DNA of 49,605 bases from JAWKSY01 sp041402125 (GTDB taxonomy: Bacteria; Planctomycetota; GCA-002687715; DRQF01): positions 1-49,605 of the forward strand of contig JAWKSY010000025.1 in the NCBI GenBank assembly GCA_041402125.1. Direction: 5' to 3'. The notes beneath the pieces are model-generated. The model worked only from the letters and a program-made list of their open reading frames with translations, was not told the origin of the DNA and searched no databases. Below are positions 24,461-31,979 of this stretch, piece after piece; position 1 is the first letter of the stretch; every line of letters starts with the position of its first letter. A program made the position numbers and the translations under genes.

Positions 24461-25664
24461 GATCGCCATCGAGCCCCATCACGATCCCGAACTCCTCGCC
24501 TGGCGCGAGGAGTTCCCGATCCTGGCGACGACGACCTACATGAACTCGAACTCGCTCGGCGCGATGCCGCGGGGCGTCTACGACGAGATGCGGGACTACG
24601 CCGACATCTGGGCCCGCCGCGGGGTCCGCGCCTGGCACGACCGCTGGATCGATCTCGTCGACGAGACGGCCGATCTCTACGGTCGCGTCTTCGGGGCCGC
24701 CCCCGGCTCGATGTCGATGCATCAGAACGTCGCCATCGCGGAGTGGGTCCTCCTCTCGGCGATGGACTTCGACGGCCCGCGCAACAAGGTCGTCTACACC
24801 GACATGAACTTCCCGTCGGTGATGTACATCTACGAGGAGCAGCGCCGCCGCGGCGCCGAGCTCCACGTCGTCCCCAGCCACGACGGCGTGAGCATCGACC
24901 TCCAGGAGCTCCTCGACGCGATCGACGAGCGCACCCTCCTCGTCCCGGTGTCCTGGGTCCTCTTCCGCTCGGCCTTCGTGCAGGACGCGCGGGCGATCGT
25001 CGAGAAGGCCCATTCCGTCGGGGCGAAGGTCGTCCTCGACATCTACCAGGGCGCCGGCACGGTCCCGATCGATCTCACCGAACTGAACGTCGACTACGCG
25101 GTCGGCGGCAGCGTCAAGTTCCTCTGTGGCGGACCGGGCGCGGGATACCTCTACGTGCGTCCCGACCTCGCCGAGAGCCTCGAGCCCGCCTGCACCGGAT
25201 GGTTCGCGCACCGCAAGCCCTTCGAGTTCGTCCCCGGCAAGATCGAGTGGGCCGACGCCCGGCACCGCTTCAACAACGGCACGCCGCACATTCCCGCGCT
25301 CTACTCCTGCCGGAGCGGGGTCTCGATCATCGAGAAGATCGGCGTCCGCCGGATCCGCGCCAACTCCCTCGCCCTCACCGACCGCCTCGTCGCGCTGGGC
25401 AAGAAGCACGGTCTCGACATGACGGTGCCGATCTTCCACGAGCAGCGCGGCGGCACCGTCGCGTTCGACGTGCCGCACGCCAAGCAGGTGACGGCGGAGC
25501 TCCTCGAGCGCGAGATCATCGTCGACTGGCGCCCGAACTGCGGGATCCGCGTCTCGCCGCACTTCTACACCACCCCGGAGGAGTGCGACTACACGGTGGC
25601 GCAGATCGTCGAGATCCTCGAGAGCGGCGCCTGGCAGCGACACGGCACGGACCTCTACGACTGA
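24453..25664 (+). CDS. kynU: Kynureninase-like PLP enzyme (aminotransferase class V fold)
   Basis: A 403-residue fold-type I PLP enzyme with kynureninase features: the N-terminal YMNSNSLGAMPRGV (compare LNGNSLGLMPR), the aldimine Lys222 in GGSVKFLCGGPGAGYLYV, TGWFAHRKPFEF (kynureninase-type GWxxHxxPF), and a C-terminal RVSPHFYTT. It would cleave kynurenine (or 3-hydroxykynurenine) to anthranilate (or the 3-hydroxy form) plus alanine. The adjacent kynurenine formamidase gene supports this. No tryptophan 2,3-dioxygenase is in the window, so the first step must be encoded elsewhere or kynurenine is taken up. Start and stop overlap both neighbours, which indicates coupled translation. Confidence 0.87.
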   Translation: MPEIAIEPHHDPELLAWREEFPILATTTYMNSNSLGAMPRGVYDEMRDYADIWARRGVRAWHDRWIDLVDETADLYGRVFGAAPGSMSMHQNVAIAEWVLLSAMDFDGPRNKVVYTDMNFPSVMYIYEEQRRRGAELHVVPSHDGVSIDLQELLDAIDERTLLVPVSWVLFRSAFVQDARAIVEKAHSVGAKVVLDIYQGAGTVPIDLTELNVDYAVGGSVKFLCGGPGAGYLYVRPDLAESLEPACTGWFAHRKPFEFVPGKIEWADARHRFNNGTPHIPALYSCRSGVSIIEKIGVRRIRANSLALTDRLVALGKKHGLDMTVPIFHEQRGGTVAFDVPHAKQVTAELLEREIIVDWRPNCGIRVSPHFYTTPEECDYTVAQIVEILESGAWQRHGTDLYD

Positions 25665-26305
25665 TGGCCCGCCGCGACGACCCCGAGCTCATCGACATCT
25701 CGCAGGGGATCGGGCCGGAGACCGCGGTGTGGCCGGGCGACACGCCCTACTCCGACGAGCGCGTCATGCAGATCGGCGGCGGCTGCCCCTGCAACGTCAC
25801 CACGATCCGGATGAGCGTCCACTGCGGGACGCACGCGGACGCCCCGCTCCACTACCGCGCCGACGGCGACGCGCCGGCGGGCTTCCCGCTCGAGGCCTTC
25901 GTCGGCCCCTGCCTGGTCGTCGACTCGCGAGGCGAGGAGTGCGTCACGGCGGAAGACCTGGACGGGATCGATCTCTCGCGTCATCGTCGGCTCCTCTTCC
26001 GGACGCGGCGCCCCAGCGCCGAGCGCGTCTGGCGGGACGACTTCGCCTTCATGAGCCTCGAGGCCGCCCGGATCCTCGCGGCGGCGCGGGTGCGCCTCGT
26101 TGGCCACGACGCCGCGAGCATGGACCCGATGGACAGCAAGACGCTCGACGCCCACCGCACGATGAACGCGGCGGGAATCGTCTGGCTGGAGAACCTCGTC
26201 CTCGATCACGTCGAGCCCGGCGAGTACGAGCTGATCGCCCCGCCCCTGAAACTGCTGCGGGCCGACGCGGCCCCCGTGCGAGCCCTCTTGAGGAGACTCC
26301 CGTGA
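25664..26305 (+). CDS. kynB: Kynurenine formamidase (cyclase family)
   Basis: A 213-residue metal-dependent hydrolase of the KynB/cyclase family, which hydrolyses N-formylkynurenine to kynurenine and formate. The metal-binding signature HxGTHxDxPxH is present as HCGTHADAPLHY with His53, His57, Asp59 and His63. A C-terminal DSKTLDAHRTM block follows the family pattern, in which a histidine completes the active site. The ATG overlaps the kynureninase stop by one base and the stop overlaps the next start as GTGA. Order in the operon (hydrolysis of N-formylkynurenine, then kynureninase) matches consecutive steps of tryptophan catabolism. Confidence 0.86.
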   Translation: MARRDDPELIDISQGIGPETAVWPGDTPYSDERVMQIGGGCPCNVTTIRMSVHCGTHADAPLHYRADGDAPAGFPLEAFVGPCLVVDSRGEECVTAEDLDGIDLSRHRRLLFRTRRPSAERVWRDDFAFMSLEAARILAAARVRLVGHDAASMDPMDSKTLDAHRTMNAAGIVWLENLVLDHVEPGEYELIAPPLKLLRADAAPVRALLRRLP

Positions 26306-26700
26306 GCGACATGGAGATCGTCAACCCGGAGGAATGGGCGCCGCCCGTCGGGTACTCGAACGGCGTCGTCGCCGAGGGTCGATTCCTCTTCCTGGGCGGC
26401 CAGGTCGCCTTCGACGAGGCCGGGCGGGTCGTCGGCGTCGGAGACCTCGCGGCCCAGTTCGAGCGCACGCTCGCCAATCTCGAGACCGTCTGTCGCAGCG
26501 CCGGCACGTCGCTCTCGCGCATCGTCAAGCTGACGATCTTCGTGCAGGACCGCGACGACTACCGCGCGCGCGGCAAGGAGCTCGGCGCCGTCTACCGGCG
26601 CTACTTCGGCCGCCACTTCCCGGCGATGACGCTCGTCGAGGTGGCGCGCTTCTACGAGCCCGAGGTCCTGATCGAGATCGAGGGCCTGGCGCTCGCCTGA
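26302..26700 (+). CDS. RidA/YjgF-family protein lacking the usual catalytic arginine
   Basis: A 132-residue RidA-fold protein. It is recognisable by FLFLGGQVAFDEAGRVVGVGD, the mid-protein IVKLTIFVQDRDDY, and the C-terminal VEVARFYEPEVLIEIEGLAL. In canonical RidA the segment before VEVAR reads PARS, with Arg105 binding the substrate carboxylate and needed for enamine/imine deamination. Here it reads PAMT, so the arginine is replaced by methionine. The protein therefore belongs to an arginine-less branch with unknown chemistry. The family also contains 2-aminomuconate deaminases of the kynurenine-anthranilate route, which fits the operon. The GTG at 26302 is chosen for the GTGA overlap; ATG at 26311 is the alternative. 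Confidence 0.85.
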   Translation: MSDMEIVNPEEWAPPVGYSNGVVAEGRFLFLGGQVAFDEAGRVVGVGDLAAQFERTLANLETVCRSAGTSLSRIVKLTIFVQDRDDYRARGKELGAVYRRYFGRHFPAMTLVEVARFYEPEVLIEIEGLALA

Positions 26701-26710
26701 TCCCGATCGT

Positions 26711-26738
26711 CGGAAGTCCGGTGCCCGACCGGACTCCG
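26711..26738 (+). terminator. Hairpin terminating the kynurenine operon
   Basis: AGTCCGGT and ACCGGACT pair perfectly around GCCCG and are extended by CGG/CCG across a one-base bulge, 10 bp after the last stop. No adjacent T run is present; TTTCTCTTT occurs about 15 bp later. Confidence 0.5.
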
Positions 26739-26790
26739 CGCGACCGCGATCCGTTTCTCTTTCCGCTCCCGACGAAGCGCGCGGGGCGAC

Positions 26791-26796
26791 TATGAT
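26791..26796 (+). promoter_or_regulatory. Candidate -10 element for the secreted hydrolase gene
   Basis: TATGAT lies 47 bp before the ATG at 26844, and GAGGAAGAG provides a ribosome-binding site. No good -35 is visible. Confidence 0.35.
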
Positions 26797-26843
26797 GTCG
26801 TCCCCGACAGGCTTCCGATCCATCCGACGGGAACGAGGAAGAG

Positions 26844-29183
26844 ATGCGCACACTGCTCCTGCCCCTCCTCGCCCTGGCCACCCTCGCGGTCGCCGGGCAC
26901 GCTCAGACCATGACTCTCGACGGCGTCACGGCCGTCCAGAAGACCGGGCTCTCGACCCTCGAGTTCCGCGTCGAGGGCACGCCCGGCCAGATGGTCTGGG
27001 CGGGTCTCGACGTCTCGCCCGGACCCTCGACGGTCTTCGGTCAGACCGTCCCCTTCGGCTTCAGCCCGGGATGGGTGCTGACGGTCAGCGACGTCCTCGA
27101 CGCCGGCGGCGAGTACGTCGAGGTGTCGACGATTCCCGGCTCGAGCCTCCTCGTCGGCTTCAAGGTCTGGGTGATCGCCGCCGTCTCCGACGCGTCGATG
27201 CCCGGCGGCGTCGCCTTCACCAACGGCGGATCGGTCGAGATCGTGACGCCGCCGCCGGTCCGCGAGCTCGAACTCGCGGGTTCTCCGCTGGCCGCGGCTC
27301 CCGACTTCGAGACGCGCGCGACCTTCTTCGCGGGCAGCGCGATCTCGCTGGGCGTCGCGCCGTCCGACGAGCCCTTCCTCGCCGGCAAGACCGCCGACCT
27401 CTACCTCGTGTCGGGCAAGACCACGGCCGAGTGGGCGCTCGACGCGTCCCTCACCGACGTGTCCTGCGACGGCGTCGACACCGTCCACTTCGGTGAGGGC
27501 GGCGTCGCCGCCAACACCTTCGTCGTCGACGACGGCTGCGCCGCCCCCGCCGACCTCATCCCGATCGGCCTCGGCTACGACCTCGTGATCGACGTCGACC
27601 GCGACGGCCAGCTCGGCCCCGGCGACTACATCGACGGTCGCGGCGCGGAACACGGCTGCTTCGTCGTCCGCGACTTCACCGAGCCGGGCCCCTTCCCCGT
27701 CGTCGAGCTCAACTACGGCAGCGGCTTTTCGGCCCAGAACCTCTTCTACCCCGCGAACGCGGCGGAGATCGGGCCGCTCCCGCTGGTCGTCGTCAGCCAC
27801 GGCAACGGGCACAACTACACCTGGTACGACCACATCGGCTTCCACCTGGCGAGCTACGGCTACGTGGTGATGAGCCACGCGAACAACACCGGACCGGGCG
27901 TGAACTCGGCCGCGATGACGACGCTGACGAATACCGACTCCTTCCTCGGCGGCCTCGCGACGATCGCGGGCGGAGCGCTGAACGGCCTCGTCGACGTCAG
28001 CCGGATGGCCTGGATCGGCCACTCCCGCGGCGGCGAGGGGGTGACGATCGCCTACAACAACGTGGCGACCGGCTCCTACGCCCCCTCCAACTTCGCGCTG
28101 TCCGACATCAAGCTCATCTCTTCGATCGCCCCCACCGTCTTCGTCGCGAACTCCCAGCCCGGCAGCACGCCGTACCACCTCTGGGTCGGGAGTTCGGACA
28201 CCGACGTCTCGGGCTGCCCGACCTTCGGGCAGGTCACCTGTCTCTACTCGCTGCTCACCCGCGCGAACGGGCAGAAGCAGTCGACGACGATCCAGGGCGC
28301 GGGGCACGATGCCTTCCACAACAGCGGCCAGCCGCTCACCGTCGCCACCGGACCCGACCTGCTGACGCGCCCGGAGACGCACGCGATCATGCGCGGCTAC
28401 CTCCTGCCGCTCGTCGAGTACCACCTCAAGGGCAACCCCGCCGCGCGCGACTTCCTCTGGCGCCCCTGGGACGTCTTCCACGCCCCCTCGCCGGAGACGC
28501 CGACCGACGCCGTCGTGAACCTCACCTTCGAGGACGACGCCACCGGCCCGGGAGTCCACGTCATCGACGACTTCCAGACGCAGACGACGACCGGCCTCGC
28601 GAGTTCCGGCATCCCGGTCACGATGAACGTCTCCTCGCCGATGGAGGGACGCTTCGCGGACGGGAACAGCGACTTCGGCTTCACCGCCGGCGACGCCTTC
28701 AACGGCTTCACGCAGGCCTTCGTTTCCAGCTTCGCCGACGACCCGCGGGGCATCGTCTTCGAGTGGAACGGCACCGACCGCTTCCTCGAGTACGACTTCG
28801 GCGCGGGTGGGTTCGACGCATCCGGCTACGCCCGGCTGAGCTTCCGGGCCGCTCAGGGGCCGCGCCATCCGCGGACCGTCTCCCTGGACGCGCCGCTCGA
28901 CTTCCAGGTCCGCGTCGAGGACGCGGCGGGCGCGGTCCGCGTCGTCGGCGTCGCCGACTACGCGAGCGCGATCTCCGAGCCCTACGCCCGGACGGGTTGC
29001 GGAACCGGCACGGGCTGGGCGGCGGAGTTCGAGACGGTGCGCATCGCGCTCGCCGATCTCGCGCGCGGCCCCGACGGGATCGACCCCGCCGCGATCACCA
29101 AGATCACCTTCCAGTTCGGCCCCTCGCACGGCAGCGCGCAGGGTCGCCTCGGCTTCGACCACCTGGTTTTCGAGACGCGTTGA
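26844..29183 (+). CDS. Large secreted alpha/beta-hydrolase, PETase/dienelactone-hydrolase-like
   Basis: A 779-residue exported protein with Sec signal peptide MRTLLLPLLALATLAVAGHA ending at AQ. Residues ~20-240 form a beta-rich N-terminal region. The hydrolase domain runs from about 280 to 540. It has LPLVVVSHGNG (oxyanion strand), the nucleophile elbow GHSRGGEG with Ser394, and a likely catalytic Asp in LWVGSSDTD. The likely catalytic His is in QGAGHDAFHN. These features are shared with cutinase/PET-hydrolase-like and platelet-activating-factor-acetylhydrolase-like enzymes. A C-terminal ~200-residue beta domain with jelly-roll character (LTFEDDATGPGVHVIDDF, later RLGFDHLVFETR) may bind carbohydrate or polymer. 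The substrate is unknown; an extracellular ester or polymer is plausible. The next gene starts 14 bp later. Confidence 0.8.
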   Translation: MRTLLLPLLALATLAVAGHAQTMTLDGVTAVQKTGLSTLEFRVEGTPGQMVWAGLDVSPGPSTVFGQTVPFGFSPGWVLTVSDVLDAGGEYVEVSTIPGSSLLVGFKVWVIAAVSDASMPGGVAFTNGGSVEIVTPPPVRELELAGSPLAAAPDFETRATFFAGSAISLGVAPSDEPFLAGKTADLYLVSGKTTAEWALDASLTDVSCDGVDTVHFGEGGVAANTFVVDDGCAAPADLIPIGLGYDLVIDVDRDGQLGPGDYIDGRGAEHGCFVVRDFTEPGPFPVVELNYGSGFSAQNLFYPANAAEIGPLPLVVVSHGNGHNYTWYDHIGFHLASYGYVVMSHANNTGPGVNSAAMTTLTNTDSFLGGLATIAGGALNGLVDVSRMAWIGHSRGGEGVTIAYNNVATGSYAPSNFALSDIKLISSIAPTVFVANSQPGSTPYHLWVGSSDTDVSGCPTFGQVTCLYSLLTRANGQKQSTTIQGAGHDAFHNSGQPLTVATGPDLLTRPETHAIMRGYLLPLVEYHLKGNPAARDFLWRPWDVFHAPSPETPTDAVVNLTFEDDATGPGVHVIDDFQTQTTTGLASSGIPVTMNVSSPMEGRFADGNSDFGFTAGDAFNGFTQAFVSSFADDPRGIVFEWNGTDRFLEYDFGAGGFDASGYARLSFRAAQGPRHPRTVSLDAPLDFQVRVEDAAGAVRVVGVADYASAISEPYARTGCGTGTGWAAEFETVRIALADLARGPDGIDPAAITKITFQFGPSHGSAQGRLGFDHLVFETR

Positions 29184-29197
29184 ACGGAGACCCGACC

Positions 29198-29941
29198 ATG
29201 AATGCTCGCATCCTCATCGCCGGTCTCCTCGTCCTCGCCGGCGCCGCCTGGGCCGGTCTCGAGATCGCCGGGCGCGAACGCTCCCCCTCCGCCGCCGATC
29301 GCCCCTACGCGGTCGACGGCGACCTGACCCTCGTCTCGGCCCGCCCCTTCCGGCTCGAGCGCGCCATGCGACACACCTGGCGCGCCGAGGCGCCGTCCTT
29401 CGATCGGGGCGTCCTCGCCGTCCTGCGGGCGAGCGACCCGGAGCTCGTGCGGCGCCGTCCGGTCGCCACGCCCGTCGTCGTCTGGGGTGACGAGACCGTG
29501 GAGGTCATGAACGACGGCGGCGCGAACGGCCACATCGTCGTCATCCTGCCCCTGCTCGGGGATCGCGAGGCGGCCGACCTCGCGACGCGGCCGATCTTCT
29601 TCGGCGCCGCCCGCCTCGCCGAATCCATCCGCGCCGCGGATGCGATCGAGGAGGAAGCCGCCGCCCTCGCCCGCGGCCTCGGCGGCCCGGGCGCGGAGGC
29701 GATCGGCGGCGAGACGCTCGTGCTCGAGGACGAGTCGGCCCTCTACCGCGCCGCGGGTGCGCTCGTGGCCGAGCACTCGCCGTCCGAGAAGGATCTCATC
29801 GCCTGGCTGAAGGGAGACCCGATGACCAGCTTCCCCCGCTCGCCGGAGCGCTCCGGCTCGCCCTCGCCTCGATCCTGCTCGCGGCGCCGCTGGCGGCGCA
29901 GGGAGCGGATCTCGAGATCGCCGAGATCACGGCGCCGGTGA
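29198..29941 (+). CDS. Exported or membrane-anchored protein of unknown function; 3' boundary uncertain
   Basis: The ATG at 29198 follows GGAGA and opens a signal peptide or anchor (MNARILIAGLLVLAGAAWAG). About 190 residues follow that are rich in Ala, Arg and Glu, including VVVWGDETVEVMNDGG, VVILPLLGDREAADLATRP and helical EEEAAALARGLGG. I do not recognise the family. As sequenced the frame runs past the probable start of the next gene (ATG 29822) and ends at 29941, but the last ~40 residues are Arg/Ser-rich and look like out-of-frame translation. The true end is probably near 29825, where a G-run miscall would produce a TGA overlapping that ATG. It lies in a three-gene set of exported proteins. 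Confidence 0.55.
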   Translation: MNARILIAGLLVLAGAAWAGLEIAGRERSPSAADRPYAVDGDLTLVSARPFRLERAMRHTWRAEAPSFDRGVLAVLRASDPELVRRRPVATPVVVWGDETVEVMNDGGANGHIVVILPLLGDREAADLATRPIFFGAARLAESIRAADAIEEEAAALARGLGGPGAEAIGGETLVLEDESALYRAAGALVAEHSPSEKDLIAWLKGDPMTSFPRSPERSGSPSPRSCSRRRWRRRERISRSPRSRRR

Positions 29942-31674
29942 ACTACAACCCCGCGGGCGGGCACGACGCCCTCTCGGTCGGCGCGATCACCTGCAACTCC
30001 GGGCCGGGCGCCGCGAACTGGAACGGCGCCACCGCCGACCATCCGGTCTTCGTCCAGCAGCTCTACCGTCTCTCCCAGGGCCGCTTCGAGATGGTCGGTC
30101 TCTCCTGGGCGCGCCACGCCACGATCGCCGCCCCGGCGACGGACTGCGGCGCCTGCACCGCCTCGCCCGGCGTCTCCCTGCCGGCGAACTGCAGCGACCC
30201 CCTCTCGGCCGGACTCATGGCGAGCCAGACGCGGCTCGGGCCCCGCTCCGAGATCGACCCGCAGACGGGCCAGTTCCCCTTCCCCGCCACGGACCTCTCG
30301 ACGACCGGGGACGCGACCTTCAAGCGTCTCCGCGTGCCCCTCGCCGAGCTCGACCCCGCGCTCCACCCGGGCGCGCGCTGGTTCGTGGAGACGCGCGTGG
30401 TCTCGGCCTCCGACGCCGGCGTCGACGCGCCGCTCCAGAACACCTCCTGGCGCGAGCTGACGGTCACCGGGGGTCCGAACAACTTCCTCTTCGCGCTCAC
30501 GCCGGGCGAGTCGACGCAGGTCGGCGAACCGGCCCTCTTCGCCTGGCGCGACATCGACGCCTCGGTCCAGGTCACCGAGGTCCTCGTGCCGGGTGACGGA
30601 CGTTTCCTCGTCGCCTTCCGCAGCGAGCCCCTCCCCGGGGGCTCCTTCCGCTACGAGTTCGCGCTGTCCAACGTCGACTCCAACCGGGCCGCGCGCGGCT
30701 TCCGGGTCACGCTCCCGGTCGGCGCCGCCGTCTCCGACTTCCGCTTCCACGGGGTGTCGCACCACAGCGGGGAGTCCTTCTCCGACGCGCCCTGGACGCC
30801 GCTGGCGACCGCGACCGAGATGGGCTGGGCCACCGACGACTTCGCGCTCGATCCCGACGCGAACGCGCTGCGCTGGGGCACCCAGTACAACTTCGGGTTC
30901 ACTAGCGACCTGCCGCCGGACACGCAGGCGATCGACGTCGCGCTCGACCTCTTCGCCCCCGGCACCCCGACCGAGGTCACCGTCGCCGTGCCGCCGGTGA
31001 CCTTCCTGAGCGTCGTCCAGGGCGACGACCAGAGCGGGAACTTCGGCGAGGACTTCGGCGTCCCGCTCGAGATCTTCGCGGTGGACTCCTTCGGCAACCC
31101 CGTCGCGGGCGCGCCGATCGTCTTCACGATGGCCTCGGGCAGCGGCGCGCTGGACTTCCCGAACGGCAACGCGGCGACGACGGACGCGACCGGGCACGCC
31201 TCGGTGGTCGTCGGGGGCGGCACGACCACGGGACAGGTGACGGTGGCGGCCGGCTCGGTCGTCTCGCTCCAGTCGGTCACCTTCGACCTGTTCACGCGGC
31301 GGATGTCGCGGAACTGGTTCGCCGGTCCGGGCGTGCTCGTGCTCGGCGTCACGCACGACTGGGTCAGCCAGCCGATGACCCTGGCGATCGACGCCTCGCC
31401 TCCGGCGCCGCAGGTGACGCCCTGGGGCACGATCTGCACCTCGGTCCTCGCCCCCGGCCCGGGTTTCTACGCCGAGACGGGCTACCAGGGCACGCCCTTC
31501 TTCTACGTTCCCTCGATCCAGACGAGCACCGTCGGCACCCTCACGAAGCCCTACACCGGGCTGGCCGCTCTCAGCGGCTCGGGGATCACGCTCGTGCACC
31601 AGGCCTACGCCTACCGCTTCGTGGGCGGGAACCTGGAGGTCTGGGTCTCGAACTGCATCACCGCCACGTACTGA
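29822..31674 (+). CDS. Secreted protein with Ig-like (Big_1/invasin-type) domain; start hidden by a frameshift
   Basis: The ATG at 29822, preceded by GGGAGA, would start MTSFPPLAGALRLALASILL ending AAPLAAQ, a good signal peptide, if the C5 run at 29833-29837 were C6. As read, only a GTG at 29938 opens the long frame. The mature protein (~590 residues) begins ADLEIAEITAPVNYNP. It includes a beta-rich region with RYEFALSNVDSNRAARGF, then a bacterial Ig-like domain around 31015-31260 (VPLEIFAVDSFGNPVAGAPI, later TDATGHASVVVGGGTT). This is the fold found in invasin/intimin-type and cell-surface proteins. A C-terminal Gly/Ser/Thr-rich region ends in ITATY. It is probably a surface or extracellular matrix protein. 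A bidirectional terminator follows. Confidence 0.72.
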
Positions 31675-31683
31675 CGCCGACGG

Positions 31684-31739
31684 CGGAGACGCGAAGAGGG
31701 GGCGACGCTCGCGCGAGCGTCGCCCCCTTCGCGTCTCCG
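31684..31739. terminator. Long bidirectional terminator hairpin
   Basis: CGGAGACGCGAA pairs with TTCGCGTCTCCG and, after a two-base bulge, GGGGGCGACGCT pairs with AGCGTCGCCCCC, giving a 24-bp stem. It lies between a plus-strand stop and a minus-strand stop and can serve both transcripts. Confidence 0.8.
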
Positions 31740-31753
31740 GAGTCGAGGCGGGT

Positions 31754-31963
31754 TCAGATCCCCTGGTCGTAGGGGTGCTCCCAGTCGAGGTCGAGGTCGA
31801 CGACGATCTGCCAGAGGCTCGCCGCCGCCTCGCGGAGGTTCATGGTCACGCAGGGCGCGAGATCGTCCCGGCCGGACATCGCCTTCAGGCGGCGGTAGAG
31901 GGCCAGGATCTCGGCCTCGGTGCCGTCGATCGGACGGCCGATGATGTCGGTCTGCTCGCTCAT
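31754..31963 (-). CDS. Small conserved-looking protein after the CoA ligase, unknown function
   Basis: A 69-residue acidic, mostly helical protein (MSEQTDIIGRPIDGTEAEIL through LDWEHPYDQGI), 16 bp downstream of the CoA ligase gene and so last in that operon. It has one cysteine and no signal peptide or transmembrane segment. GGGAGAGGA lies at the right distance before the ATG at 31963. I do not recognise the family. It may be a small accessory protein of acyl-CoA metabolism, which is context only. Composition and the well-placed ribosome-binding site support a real gene. Confidence 0.7.
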   Translation of the reverse strand: MSEQTDIIGRPIDGTEAEILALYRRLKAMSGRDDLAPCVTMNLREAAASLWQIVVDLDLDWEHPYDQGI

Positions 31964-31979
31964 CGTGAATCCTCTCCCT

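Noticed and set aside
26790..29162. Minus-strand open frame of 790 codons opposite the secreted hydrolase
   Set aside because: Val/Asp/Arg-repetitive antisense product; the plus strand has a signal peptide and hydrolase motifs.
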